From: Acanthamoeba lenticulata
Taxonomy: Eukaryota; Discosea; Longamoebia; Acanthamoebidae
Length of the DNA: 64,000 nt
Assembly: GCA_002179805.1 (NCBI GenBank)
Contig: NAVB01000032.1
Coordinates: 29,739 to 93,738, forward strand
Direction: 5' to 3'
In this document: positions 9,420 to 19,065 of the stretch, piece by piece
Layout of the letters: the number at the start of each line of letters is the position of its first letter
Numbering within the stretch: the first letter of the stretch is position 1
Made by a program: the position numbers and the translations under genes
The notes under the pieces: model-generated
The model's input: only the letters and a program-made list of their open reading frames with translations
Told to the model about the DNA's origin: nothing
The model's database searches: none

Positions 9420-10219
9420 CACGGGAGGCAGTTTCAGCAAGTTGATCAGCCTGCAAAAGACAAAGCTGTTACAACTTGGGTGAGAAACAATTCCCAGTGG
9501 TATCTTTTGATTGGCTGACACATGCTGGCTGGCTTGAACTGAGTGGAAACAGTGCAGTAGAAAAACAGCATGTTTATTCAGGATGACAAGAAGATCACGC
9601 CTTCTGGGAACATTAAATAGCCCAAGATGGTGCTGTTTGATTGTAAATCCAAATCAAAGTCTGCTGGACAGTTTTTGGCCTTCTGGAAAGCTGCCAGTGC
9701 TTGTAGGTGGCAATGGAGCCCTCACAGTGCAAGACCTTTATTGGACCACCCCTAAAAAAAAAAACGTAAAATCTGTTATTGCATTACATAAGGCAAAAAT
9801 TAACTGAAGAGAGGGCGTACGCTTGATGAGTCTTGCCATAGTTCAATACACTCCTCTGCATAGTCCAGTGCGCTTCGAACTGGTTATCAAGTGTGAGCTG
9901 CACGCCTGCCATAATTAAAAACTGACAGTGTAGCTTGGTATTCAAGCCTGGGACATAAGGGCTGTAGTCCACTTTTCTAGGGCCTTATCTGGCTTACTCT
10001 TGAATAACTCTACTGCCTGGTCAGCAAGTTTCCACACTTCGTGTGCTGCCTCCTGGGCCACTTTGCATTCTGCCTCCCAGCTGCTTTGTGTGCTGCCTTT
10101 TTAGCTTTCTTTGCTGTCTTCTTTTTTGCTGAGTCCTCACTGGTCTTCCTCTTCCTGCTTGTGTTCTCTCACTGCATCAAGTCTGCCTTGGCTAGAAAAA
10201 AAACACTCCACAACCCCCT
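9420..10219. other. About 0.8-kb insertion inside element copy 1
   Basis: Comparison with copy 2 shows homology up to the GTGGACCAACA tract (about 9410) and again from AAGCTTGCCAAC (10220). The stretch between is absent from copy 2 and replaces the F-box gene's promoter, start and N-terminus. It holds only eroded frames, including a minus-strand Lys/Ala-rich piece (SAKKKTAKKAKKAAHKAAG, near 10080-10140) and another minus frame (9784-9972). It may be a decayed transposon; I cannot assign it. Confidence 0.4.
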
Positions 10220-11003
10220 AAGCTTGCCAACAGCGACCACTCGTGGACGCGCCACCTGGACGAACAGCACCCAAAGTGGCGGACCATCATGGGCTTCATG
10301 GACATCGACCTCGGCACTACGCCGCACCGCCAGTGCTTCCACCTGCTCCTACCACACGACCCAAAGGAGAAACGCACAGGTTGCTGTCGGCATCGTCGGC
10401 GGAGGGGCGCCGCTTGCCTCTGCTGTACCTGCTGACGCTACCACAGCAACCAACAATGGGAGCCCGTCTCGATAAGGGTACGCATATACGATATGTTGAA
10501 AGAAACTTACGACGCCTACGCATGCACCTACAATTCCCTAGTGACGACCAACGACGAGGACCTCGACGTCATCTCCTTCTATCGCACTCAGTCCTTCGCG
10601 GCTGACTTGCTCCTGAAGGAGGGACTGCTGGAAGTGCGGGGGACCTTCGACGACGAGACGGTAGGCTGGACAGCGGAGGCGCATCGCACCTTTAGACCAC
10701 CTCTCCTCGACCTCAAATGGCGGCATCAAATATGTTTACAGCGACGCCAAACTCTTCCAGGCCCTGATGAGGAAGCACCCAGAGCTCTGCGACAACACTG
10801 TGCTCGATCACTACGGGGCACTACTCGACAGGTTCAGCACAGAACCCAGAGTTATTCAGGAGGTCTTTGCCAATGCCAGCAGATTGTGGATGCGCGAGAC
10901 GTTCAACGAGGCGCTAATGGCACTTTTGAAGGCCAGATGGCTCCGGATGGTGGGGACATCGGAGATGGCCGCCTGGACCTCCCCAACGATCGACCGTCAT
11001 TGA
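10220..11003 (+). pseudogene. F-box protein, copy 1, headless and frameshifted
   Basis: It is homologous to the F-box gene at 26698 from KLAN.DH.WTRHLDEQHPKW onward. The N-terminal F-box itself and the start codon are missing because unrelated DNA precedes 10220. The middle part reads TYNSLVTTNDEDLDVISFYR in frame where the other copy has a stop, so each copy preserves what the other has lost. A one-base shift near 10720 moves coding into SDAKLFQALMRKHPELCDN, which runs to TGA at 11001-11003. F-box proteins recruit targets to SCF ubiquitin ligases and are abundant in amoeba giant viruses; function here is inferred from the better copy. Confidence 0.65.
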
Positions 11004-11470
11004 TTGATTCGCAACTCAAAGATGATGAAAGAATAGAAATACAAATGGGTCATTGATTTGATCACCGAGATAGGGTCAATGGTCGTGTAGTCGGTGACGT
11101 GTATGTGTGTATGTGTGTGTGTGATCTCTTACCTAATGCCATTATTGATCTAAAGAATCAACAAACATCAGATCACCAAGGTACTCTTGAGCGTTGACTA
11201 CATAGATCCGCATGCCCCTAATACGCCACACATGACTATCACAATTACGTCAATGACACCAACGATCATGTACATATTGACCATAATGTAAGGATCTACC
11301 CCGAGACTTGCCGACTTCCCATTTAGGGCAAATTATGTAAAGAATGTTTAACCTAATTAGGAGGTCATCAAGCGTAAGGATTTTAGGGCCATTAAAAGTT
11401 GTTATTTTGGCCTTTGTTTGGGGTTTTTGGCGCAACTCCCAATCAAAAAAATCCAATAAAAATGATAATC

Positions 11471-11484
11471 ATGTAAAATCACAT
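11471..11484 (+). promoter_or_regulatory. Dyad box ATGTAAAATCACAT
   Basis: This near-palindrome is the same box found at 17018, 27997 and 32486. It lies 40 nt before TATAAAT (11511-11517) and 94 nt before ATG 11565. The other TIR-linked copy at 27997 has exactly the same 40-nt and 94-nt spacings. It sits just outside the right arm of element copy 1. Confidence 0.6.
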
Positions 11485-11564
11485 TCATCGACATTTCATT
11501 TGTGGGGATTTATAAATGGGTAATGAGAACAACATCAACATCAACACCAACAACAACAACGACG

Positions 11565-12203
11565 ATGTCCTCCAAAACCTCAGCTCATCTCTTGCATCTT
11601 CTTGTTACGGGGTCCAACAGCGACATGGACGTGATCACCTCCGATGGCACCGTTCATCGTCTCCACAAGCTCCTCATGTCAGCGGCCTCCCCCGTCTTTG
11701 CCGAGCTCCTCAACTGCTGGGACGCGGACGACACCAACGATCGTGCGGTCATCCGCGAGGGCGTTGCCCCATTCGATCCATTCTACATCAGGATACTGAT
11801 CGCCTCTGCCTACGCGGTGGAAGTCGATATGTACAAGCGCGATCGCTTCATCGCTTCATCGGAAGTCCAGGGGGTTCGTCGATGTTTGTCGCCTTGTCAG
11901 ATCATGGCCATCTCCGAGACAGCCACCTACTTTGGGATGTCACTGCCCTCGTGGGTGCGAATGGACGACTCGCCTCATCTTCTCTGCAATGCCCGCTACT
12001 ATTCCCGCAATCGTCTCAGGCTAGGCATCTTCGATGAGATCGTCGACTGCGATGGCGATACCCTGCGCCGCGAACTCGACAGCCCCGCGCCCATCGTCAT
12101 CAACCGTGCAGATCAGTCCACCGACTTCACGTTCCCCGATGATGCACTCGAGATTATCAACGCCTATTTCAAAAGCGAGCGCAAAATCATTCGATCGTTC
12201 TAG
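11565..12203 (+). CDS. BTB/POZ-domain protein
   Basis: The start chosen is ATG 11565 (MSSKTSAHLLHLLVTGS), 54 nt after TATAAAT. An upstream in-frame ATG at 11523 lies only 6 nt past the TATA box and its CAAC-rich codons look like leader. Residues about 15-60 carry the BTB signature: DMDVITSDGTVHRLHKLLMS, then AASPVFAELLNCW. BTB domains dimerise and often bridge cullin-3 ubiquitin ligases; amoeba giant viruses encode many. The C-terminal about 100 residues (IFDEIVDCDGDTLRRELDSP, FPDDALEIINAYFKSE) are unassigned. The corresponding place in the second gene block holds an unrelated gene behind the same promoter. Confidence 0.72.
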   Translation: MSSKTSAHLLHLLVTGSNSDMDVITSDGTVHRLHKLLMSAASPVFAELLNCWDADDTNDRAVIREGVAPFDPFYIRILIASAYAVEVDMYKRDRFIASSEVQGVRRCLSPCQIMAISETATYFGMSLPSWVRMDDSPHLLCNARYYSRNRLRLGIFDEIVDCDGDTLRRELDSPAPIVINRADQSTDFTFPDDALEIINAYFKSERKIIRSF

Positions 12204-12343
12204 CTCGTCTGGGGTGGATCGTCCGGCCGCGACGTGCACGTCTACCACTATTACATGGTGAGGATCAACCGGTGCAACGTCGGTCGGATCTCACTGTCTC
12301 TCTCGTACCCACCCCAGGCCGTGGTGAAGATCACTGATCTTTG

Positions 12344-12676
12344 TTACCAGTGGACACGATAGGGCCTATGCTTGCTACAAACGAGACCTGGGAAGAGCTC
12401 ATCGTCATGGGCGACGATATCCCGATCTAGTTGAACCCAGCATCCACGCTCCATGTCGTATTCCCAGTCAGGGTCGGCTTCAATCTCGTCTTCGGGGCAG
12501 TCGGCGACGGTGAAGCACTCGCGATGGCCAGGACAGAGGTGGTCGGTGGGGCATTCCATGGACAACCAGCGATTGGCTTGGGCATCCTTGATCCGAAGGG
12601 CGAGGATCAAGATGGCAATGAGTGTGTAGTAGTGGCTCAGCATGTGTTTTGTATACGAGTTAGGGCAATACATCAC
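12344..12676 (-). CDS. Small secreted or membrane Cys-rich protein, copy 1 (intact)
   Basis: The 110-residue frame starts at one of the ATGs 12674-12676, 12671-12673 or 12641-12643. Residues about 14-35 form a hydrophobic segment (YYTLIAILILALRIKDAQA), a signal peptide or anchor ending in a plausible cleavage site. The rest has six Cys (MECP, HLCPGHREC, ADCPEDE, RGCWVQ, LVCSKH), acidic patches and CSKHRPYR near the end. A homologue at 28633, on the other strand relative to its neighbours, keeps KDAQANRW, DCPE.E.EADP.WE and CSKHRPYR but carries a stop. Conservation of the Cys between copies supports a real extracytoplasmic protein. Function unknown. Confidence 0.6.
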   Translation of the reverse strand: MMYCPNSYTKHMLSHYYTLIAILILALRIKDAQANRWLSMECPTDHLCPGHRECFTVADCPEDEIEADPDWEYDMERGCWVQLDRDIVAHDDELFPGLVCSKHRPYRVHW

Positions 12677-13152
12677 TCTTGGTGATTTTTTGTTTTTCTT
12701 TATGTCCTAAAGTGGAAAATGCATGAAAATTCTAAATACATTGACTTGTAAACACTCGATCTCAAGCCACGCGCCACGCCAATTTGCTTGAGATCATGTG
12801 GCCACCTTTCGTTGTTCCTGGCTCGTATATCACCCCAGTCCCCATGTGAGCCATCCCAACTGAGACGTCAAACGGTCATCGTCTTTGGTCGCCCAAGTCC
12901 TGACTGAAAAATCCCACACCAAAAATTGTACAGGATTGAAAGAAATGAATCGAGAAAATACCAAAACCGTACATGGTGGCTCTGTACAAGCGAGCTGTGC
13001 CAGGGAACACCAAGGTGTGCATAGGAAGTTTGTTTGTGTGATAGGTCTTCCCACAAGAAGGGAGAGGGGTTTGTGGTCACACGCCCCGCTTGCTTCCCAT
13101 ATTTGACTGACAATGGCTTTCTTTCCACCCACCACCACCGCCACCACCCACC
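12677..13152. other. Intergenic region
   Basis: I see no convincing gene here. A long minus-strand frame that crosses it (12868-13968) is mostly the antisense of the SET gene. The 13130-13150 stretch is a CCACC repeat next to the next start codon. Confidence 0.4.
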
Positions 13153-13389
13153 ATGACCGACAACAACGACACCGTCAACGTCCTCACCGAGATGCAAGCT
13201 ATTCTTCAAGCAATTGATGCTTTCAGTATCGAGGTGCTCATGGGCATCCCAGCGGCAGCAGCCACGGCGAACCCTCTCGTAGATGCGGGCGAGCTGGTGG
13301 AGAGAGTACTCAGAGTTCGTGCCCTGGTCCACAGCCTTGGCCCGCTGCCTGCCTACCAAACAAACAACCCCCGCCACCACCACGAGTGA
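13153..13389 (+). CDS. Possible small protein of 78 residues
   Basis: ATG 13153 follows a CACC-rich context. The frame has Asn/Asp at its start (MTDNNDTVNVLTEMQAILQA), then an alpha-helical look (DAGELVERVLRVRALVHSLG) and a His-rich end. It sits about 130 nt before the SET gene on the same strand. The matching region before SET copy 2 does not keep this frame, so it may be spurious. Confidence 0.3.
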   Translation: MTDNNDTVNVLTEMQAILQAIDAFSIEVLMGIPAAAATANPLVDAGELVERVLRVRALVHSLGPLPAYQTNNPRHHHE

Positions 13390-13515
13390 AAAGGGCCCGT
13401 GGGCTCTGGGCGCACACAAACAATGTTTTCTTTTTCTCTTTTTTTCGGGGAAATTGTTTTCATTTCTTGTCTCTCCTCCGCTCCACGCACGCACACAAAA
13501 GCAAGACAACCAACA

Positions 13516-14328
13516 ATGGAGGAGGCGGCCAAGCTGAAGCAAGCGCGCGAGGGCACCACAGCAGCTGTACCTCTGCCTGTGAGTTACTGGCTCTTTTTCA
13601 AACGCGCCATACTTGAACGCCCCCAAGTACGCGCACTGTTTGCCTCGGCCTCCCCGCCGCTCGACCCCGACGGGTTTCGAGCGCTCGTGAGGAAGGAGGC
13701 AAACCCGGGCAAGTGGGGGCCCTCCTTCTGCCGCAAGGGGCGCGGTAGGCCAGCGCGCACTGTCCGGCGCATGACCAGCGACATGCTGGTCGTCGCGTGG
13801 CGGTACTACGAAGTGCTCCTCCACCCAGCGAGTCCATTCTACGTTGCCAAGAGCAGACATGCCAGTGGTCTGGGTTTGTTTGCCAAACGCACGTTCAAGG
13901 TGGCGGTCGGCAAAACCCTCGCTCCCACTCACCTGTTCGGCATCTGTTTCGGAGTCACGGAAGAGCAATTTGCTGACCTCGAGTCAGTCGGGTATCCATC
14001 GCTCTACTGGTGCGAGCCAAGCATTCTGTATGGTCCCCTGTCGCTCGTCAATCACGAGTGCGGGTCGCCGCTGTGCTTCTCGTTCCCGCGTAAGGTCGAT
14101 GCCCAGCAGCGCCGGGGCGGAGTCACGCTCGAGGAGTTTGACGGACTATCGGCCATCTACGCGCAATCGATCAAGGAGGGCTGCCGGTTGAAGAAAGACC
14201 AGGAGATCACCATCGATTACTTCAACAGCGGCAACGACGTGAGCCGAGACAGCGATGAGAAGCCCAGTGCAAACTTTTTTGGCGTTAGATGCAGGTGTCG
14301 CTCATGTTGCAAAGACAAGAACAACTGA
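13516..14328 (+). CDS. SET-domain protein methyltransferase, copy 1
   Basis: The protein has 270 residues from ATG 13516; the ATG is chosen because the same start is kept in copy 2 (29295). The SET fold is read from HASGLGLFAKRTFKVAVGK (residues about 115-133, SET-N), SLVNHECGSPLCFSFPRK (the N-H-x-C substrate and SAM-binding motif), KDQEITIDYFNSG (catalytic E-x-T-x-DY) and a post-SET Cys cluster GVRCRCRSCCKDKNN. Such enzymes methylate lysine on histones or other proteins using SAM. The N-terminal about 110 residues are unassigned (VSYWLFFKRAILERPQVRAL). Both copies are intact while their neighbours decay, suggesting recent duplication or retained use. A TTTTGGCGCCAA palindrome follows about 30 nt after the stop in both. 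Confidence 0.85.
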   Translation: MEEAAKLKQAREGTTAAVPLPVSYWLFFKRAILERPQVRALFASASPPLDPDGFRALVRKEANPGKWGPSFCRKGRGRPARTVRRMTSDMLVVAWRYYEVLLHPASPFYVAKSRHASGLGLFAKRTFKVAVGKTLAPTHLFGICFGVTEEQFADLESVGYPSLYWCEPSILYGPLSLVNHECGSPLCFSFPRKVDAQQRRGGVTLEEFDGLSAIYAQSIKEGCRLKKDQEITIDYFNSGNDVSRDSDEKPSANFFGVRCRCRSCCKDKNN

Positions 14329-14357
14329 TGCAATCTAAACACATTTGAACGTTGTAG

Positions 14358-14369
14358 TTTTGGCGCCAA
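14358..14369. promoter_or_regulatory. E2F-like palindrome TTTTGGCGCCAA, copy 1
   Basis: The core TTGGCGCC matches the E2F/DP consensus (TTTSSCGC) on both strands. It lies just 3' of SET copy 1 and about 95 nt before the KCTD gene start. The same palindrome follows SET copy 2, and sequence homology between the blocks ends just beyond it. Binding is not shown by sequence alone. Confidence 0.4.
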
Positions 14370-14462
14370 CCCATTTTCTTCCCTTCCTTTTTCCCTTTGA
14401 TTTCTCTATTCTTTGGTTTTAATGTTGTCGACAAGTCGCCCAGGGTGCTTGTGTTGCAGAAG

Positions 14463-15446
14463 ATGAACGCGAGGGCGTGGACGATTTTGCTGCTTTGCCT
14501 CGCTACCTCACTCGTGCTGGCACAGGGCGAGGTGGTGCGCCTCAATATTGGCGGACGCAAGTTTATCACCACCATGGGCACCCTCACGGCTAACGGCACA
14601 CAAGACAACTACTTCACCCGCTTGTTCAGCGGCCGGTTGCCCCTCTCCCACCTGCCCAGTGGTGAGAAGGAGATGCAGTGGGTCTTTGTTGATCGGAACG
14701 GGCGCCACTTCGAGCCTCTGCTTGACTTCCTCCGCACGGGCGAGTGGCTGTTACCACAAGGCATGGATGAGCGGCTCGTGCTTAAAGAAGCTGAGTTCTA
14801 CCACATCGAGGTGCCTCGCTTGCGTGATTTGGCTGTCTCCAACGTCGCCCTTCGCAATCAGGTAGACAGTTGTTTTTTGACCTCCGATGAGGTGCTCACG
14901 TAGCGCTGATCATCCATTTTGTTGCAGGAACTGGCCTACGATCTTGTGTTGAAGCCGCACCAGAGGTTGGTCAGGTTCCTTGAGCAACTAATGCTGAACG
15001 CACTCATGCAGGAGAAGCCTTCGCTCGACGTACCTGCCACACCCTGGATTTCGGTTTGGCCGCGGGAAGCGTTTATCAGCGCCTTTACCAACGCGCCTCC
15101 ATCGGGTTCGCACATGACGCCTCGGGTCAAGTTGACCTTCGACGACATTACCTACTACGATCCTCATGAAGATGAAAACATCAAGGACATCTCCTCCCAT
15201 ATCCGTTGCGAGGACCTGCCGGCATTCACCACGGCGGTAGTGTGGCACATGCGCCAGCGGCACGGGCTGACCGTAAGCGCTGACCAGTCCTTCTTGCATT
15301 CGGCGGGCGATGGGCGACACGGGCCTGTGGTGACGGGCGTGACGCCTGGTAACATGCAGAGCAGGGCCATAATGCCGCCACTCCTCCAATTCCGTTGGTG
15401 TCCTTTCCACACAAGCCATTCTGCCTCGGGTTCAATGTGCAAGTGA
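14463..15446 (+). CDS. KCTD-like BTB/T1-domain protein with hydrophobic leader, one intron
   Basis: Exon 1 is 14463-14861, the intron 14862-14927 (gtagac...ttgcag, 66 nt) and exon 2 begins at 14928, both phase 0. After a signal-peptide-like start (ARAWTILLLCLATSLVLAQ) comes the T1-type BTB fold: VVRLNIGGRKFITTMGTL, GEKEMQWVFVDRNGRHFEPL, LLDFLRTGEWLLPQG, EAEFYHIEVPRL. Exon 2 (AYDLVLKPHQRLVRFLEQLM, DDITYYDPHEDENIKDISSH) is a variable C-terminal region. The last part may use another frame: FPHKPFCLGFNVQVSSSR reads well one frame over near 15400, so the stop at 15446 is uncertain. KCTD proteins are cytosolic cullin-3 adaptors, so the leader is odd. Confidence 0.68.
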
Positions 15447-15543
15447 GTTCATCAAGACCAGCTAGTCGCAAGGCGGCAACGGCAACGTGGTAATGTTGGA
15501 TTACAATTGGAACAGTTTCTTCTCAACATGCATGTTATGATCG

Positions 15544-16250
15544 TCAAATTGGGTCAGAATAAAACGCAGAATGACCCATTTGTGTTTGGAGCTGTGGTCC
15601 GGGCACTGGAAGAGGTCGTCGACGGTGGATAATTGCAAACCGATCTGCGCGCTTCATACGCCCCCCACGCATTGTCGTCGTCCGACTCGTCCTGCACAAA
15701 CCCACGCACACGTGTTGTTTCAGATGGGAACCCGTGTAGCGCATCGGGCTGGGTACCTGCAAAGGGTTGGACACCGGAGCGGCTCTTGGCGCAGCTGCAG
15801 GCCGAACCGGCGGCGTGTACTGCGTCGAGCCCATCTTTATCGCTTCCTCCACGGCTATGCGAGCACGGTATTCAGCTTCCGCGGCCGAGCATGTAAGCCC
15901 GGACATGCAGCGCTCGCACAATTCGGCCATGTGTCGCTTGGTTGGATCGCCTTGGTTCTGCGTACCGACTGTCTTGTACTGCGCCTCAAAAGGGTATGCC
16001 TCTGCGCCACAGCGTTTGCACTCCTGAAAGCAGAACACAATCGGCTCTGAGAGAAGAAAGGCATGGCACTGGAACTGGGGGACGTACCTGATAATTCTGG
16101 CAATAGGCGTGCGCGCTGGTCCACCATGCGGAGCACTCAGGGCATTCGAACTTGGCCAATAGTGGACCTCGCTTCTCAAGGTGCTTGTTGAGGCGGAACT
16201 GTGCTCCTGTCTTCAAGTCGCAGTCAGGACACAGTACTGCTCGTCGTCTT
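15544..16250 (-). CDS. 3CxxC-type zinc-finger protein, one intron
   Basis: The first coding part gives CPDCDLKTGAQFRLNKHLEK (a C2H2-like finger), then FECPECSAWW and YCQNYQ before an intron (16024-16087, gtacgt...ttcag, 64 nt). Exon 2 opens with ECKRCGAEAYPFEAQ, then KRHMAELCERCMSGLTC. The order C-x2-C, C-x2-C, H, C-x2-C is the zf-3CxxC pattern seen in fungal and receptor-transport-type zinc fingers. After about residue 110 it is Pro/Ala-rich (TPPVRPAAAPRAAPVS) and basic (MRGGRMKRADR). The true start is not resolved: the frame upstream of 16216 lacks an ATG, so a further 5' exon is likely. It lies opposite to its KCTD neighbours. Confidence 0.6.
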
Positions 16251-16396
16251 CGTCAATTGGGGTCCTTGCTTGGTTGCGGGCTGCATACATTGTCCGTTGT
16301 TATCCTTGTGTTTCTTTGTCAGTAATGAAGTCTGGTGATAATGGCAATTTATTCTGCTTTTTCCCTTTGTTTTCTATGTCAAAACAATAATAAAAA

Positions 16397-16840
16397 ATGC
16401 ACCAACAAGAGGGGGTGGTGGGCGTTGAAGTGGTGGGTTTGAATGTGGGAGGTGTGGTCCACTTGACCTCCTGGGCTACTCTCCTCCGCTACAATGAGTC
16501 ACTACTCGCATGCATGATTAATGGCCACCACCAAGTTATATGAGGGGCTGATGGGCACATCTTCATCGACCGCGACGGGGAGCTGTTCAAGTTTGTCCTG
16601 CAGTTCCTGCGGGATGGCGACCTTGATGTGGAGTTCCTCGACAATAGCCTCAAACAGCGACTCAAGCGTGAAGCCGCCTACTTCTGCCTACCCGACTTGG
16701 AGAAGAAGCTTCTCATTTTGGCTGATGCAGCACGACCCAAGGATACCTTGAGCGTCTTCTTGCGTGTCCGCTTGCACAGCCTCTCCATCGATGGCCCTGA
16801 CCCATTGGGTGTTGTGCCTCGGCTTCCTCCATGGCCATAG
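16397..16840 (+). pseudogene. KCTD-like BTB/T1 protein with in-frame TGA
   Basis: From ATG 16397 the frame reads VVGLNVGGVVHLTSWATLLR, then meets TGA at 16541-16543. It continues without shift as GADGHIFIDRDGELFKFVLQ, FLRDGDLDVEF, LKREAAYFCLPDLEKKLL, to a stop at 16840. That order is the complete T1/BTB core of KCTD proteins. TGA could come from CGA by a CpG transition. It is a second KCTD-type gene within 2 kb, more decayed than the 14463 gene, and only moderately similar to it. Confidence 0.72.
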
Positions 16841-17017
16841 GATTTACTACACAATCCATATGGAGAAAAATGGGACAAGTACCTGTATGAGGCATGGATG
16901 CCAGCCCTTATCAGGTTGTATGGTCAGGCCGGATATAGGGTGGTATCTGTGCTGCACAACACGCATTAAACCAATATGCACTTCCTCTTTCAAAAATAAA
17001 ACACATATTGGATTTTC

Positions 17018-17031
17018 ATGTGAAATCACAT
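17018..17031 (+). promoter_or_regulatory. Dyad box ATGTGAAATCACAT
   Basis: The arms ATGTGA and TCACAT are exact reverse complements around AA. It lies 26 nt before TATAAAT (17044-17050) and 93 nt before ATG 17111. The identical 14-mer precedes the paralogous gene at 32574. Confidence 0.65.
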
Positions 17032-17110
17032 AAAAGATAAAAGTATAAATATATCTATTTTTATATTCATTTATCATTGCCAACAACAAAACACCCAGAT
17101 ATCAATCAGC

Positions 17111-18221
17111 ATGCAACACAAAGTGACCGACCTCCACTATGTCCACCAGAACTACAACAACAAATGCCCTGAGGACACAGATGAGGAGCCCTATGATGGT
17201 CATGATGAGAGTGACTTTATGCGCCGCATGAGTCTCAACATCACGTGGGGTGGCATCCCTGTGCCCACTACCTGTCTGATCTCCAAGGACTACATCAACG
17301 ACCTGTGTCGTGGGCCTCTCTGTGCCCACTTTCACGCCTTTGGTCAAGCGGCCTACATCGCCAAGACTACCGAGGCTCTTCGGGATCACAAGGCCAAGAC
17401 CAATGGAATGCTACAGCGCCTCTCAGAGATTGGTTCAGCTCTGTCATCGTTGCCCATCAAGAGGAAGACGAGGAGCTCAAGCCCAAGTCCATCAACATGC
17501 TGAGCATGCTCCAACTGCAGGCCTTGATCAAAAAGGCGATACCCAAGTTGCTTGTGGCACTCAACCACTATGGCAGGCTCAAGTACGAGGTCTGTCCAAT
17601 CTGCAAGGCTCTCACCCCAATGGACAGTCTCATCAACGCAGACGACTTTGCCCAGTAGGCCTCCAAGCACAATCCCGCCAAGTCGCCCAGCATCATCTAT
17701 CCTCCTGGATGGAACCTCAGCCAGACTGCCTATAGCTACCACGACGGCAAGTTGCGCATCGTCAACACAGCCATTACCACTGCCTGTCAACACGCGCATC
17801 AGCCCATCTGCCTCGCCAGAACCGAGGCCATCCTCTACGAGACCGAGAGCGTGCTCGATAACTTTGCCAAGATCGAATCCAGGCTCAAACGTCACTACGA
17901 GGACGTGGTGGACGTCCTCGACAATGAGGATGACTCGAGCGTGACCCTTTTAGCGAAGAGAAGATCCACAAGTGTCCCTACCCCAGCTGCAGCAAACCCC
18001 TCTTGTCGTCCACTGGCAAGATCCTGCTTGAGTCAACTCCTGCCACGAAGGCCTTTCAAGCCAGAGTCGACGGTTCATCTCCACACACAATCAGGCTCAG
18101 AGAACCCAAGTACATTTGTATCGACAAGGAGAACAACAAGAAGAAGAAGAGGAAGCACACTCACAAAAAGAAGTTGAAACAAGGACGTGAGACCAAAAGA
18201 CGCAGGGAGATTGAAGTGTAA
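17111..18221 (+). pseudogene. CPIC zinc-motif protein, copy 1, broken
   Basis: It is the paralogue of the intact 400-residue gene at 32574 and shares LHYVxQNYN, GIPVPTTC, RGPLCAHF, EVCPICKALxPxDxLI and YPPGWNLSQT. Damage relative to the intact copy: a frameshift near 17455 (after SSLPI), a TAG at 17656-17658 where the other copy has GAG, and loss of the stretch around 17955 that carries the second Cys cluster linker. The basic C-terminus (KKRKHTHKKKLKQGRET) remains open. Function unknown; see the intact copy. Confidence 0.75.
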
Positions 18222-18564
18222 TATATGTTATTTAGACAGACAAAGAACAGGGTTTCCTTCCACCTCATGCAACTCTTGGAGGAATTAACAAGAGATGAGG
18301 GAGAATATCATGGCGCTGCAGGCAACACTACAGGGGAGATGGCCATGTGCAAACAGGGCGACCACAAGGAACCAAGACATAAATCCCGTTACAACTATTG
18401 TGTGAAAGTAGCAGTCATGTTCACAGTCACGCGCCAAACTGCTGCAAGCCGCAATAAAATTCAAATGTATCCGTGTAACCATAAACCAATGGGCACATTT
18501 TATTATTTATTTATCAACAGCGGCAACACCAAGGAGGCCTTTGCACACACACATCTAAAACCAA
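18222..18564. other. Intergenic region
   Basis: There is no recognisable gene. The open frame through it (18225-18653) has no family features and overlaps the start of the HNH gene. A TATTTATTTAT stretch near 18505 could be its TATA element. Confidence 0.4.
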
Positions 18565-19047
18565 ATGAAGAAGAAGCAGAAGGAGGAAGTGTGGGCACAC
18601 TGTGGGCACCCGAAGCAACAACGCAAGAATTGGAGACGCACAGAAAAAGATAGGCACGCAGTATTCAACAAGACCAACAGCCAGTGCTGTCATTGTTCAA
18701 AACTATTGGACTTTGACAGCGACTGGGAAGTTGAACATTGGATCGAGCTCAAATGTTGCCCCGGTCACTCAAAATATGACACATTCAACAATGTCTTTGT
18801 GGCTCATAAAGAATGCCACAGCCACAACAAGGTTCTATCTTAACCCTTTCCTTAGCCATTTTTACAACATTGAATTGAATATTTACCCCTTCTGTAGTGT
18901 CAGAGCCACTTCAACAGTGACTTGGCAGCTGTGTTTGACATGCACAGCCATTGGAAGCACGGGTTTCATCCACACCCCAAGGTTCAGCTCTTTCTTGAAT
19001 TTGAAGAGGCCCGCGTGCGCTTCAAGCACATCCATGAAGAGATGTAG
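18565..19047 (+). CDS. HNH endonuclease-like protein, one intron
   Basis: Exon 1 is 18565-18831, the intron 18832-18897 (gttcta...ctgtag, 66 nt), exon 2 is 18898-19047, phase 0, 138 residues. The HNH/zinc core is CCHCSKLLDFDSDWEVEHWI (first CxxC, then the E-H of the catalytic strand), LKCCPGHSKYDTFNN, VFVAHKECHSHNK (second Cys with His). Exon 2 (FNSDLAAVFDMHSHWKHG, FLEFEEARVRFKHIHEEM) is helical. Such small HNH proteins are common in giant viruses as homing or restriction-type nucleases. The Copia element begins 18 nt after the TAG (19045-19047), so the coding region escaped disruption. It appears functional by sequence. Confidence 0.82.
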
Positions 19048-19065
19048 ATGGAGGAAGACATAAAC

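Larger units (their letters stand above)
9144..11444. mobile_element. Inverted-repeat-bounded element, copy 1 (carries an F-box gene)
   Basis: The left arm 9144-9253 and right arm 11335-11444 are inverted copies about 110 nt long. Both begin GATTGGGAGTTGCGCC, share CAAAGGCCAAAATAACAACT and contain CTCCTAATTAGGT; weaker similarity extends outward past both arms. A second, diverged element at 26298-27970 has the same kind of ends (GATTGG, AACGCCAAAC, GGTAGTCGG) and the same F-box cargo. No transposase is visible, so it may be non-autonomous or a duplicated viral segment. No clear target-site duplication is seen. Confidence 0.65.

Noticed and set aside
12868..13968. Minus-strand open frame of 366 codons
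   Set aside because: It is mostly the mirror of the SET gene, whose domain motifs are on the plus strand and are kept in the second copy, where this antisense frame is broken.
18602..19063. 153-codon frame overlapping the HNH gene
   Set aside because: It is an alternative frame; the HNH motif and a 66-nt intron with proper ends lie in the other frame.
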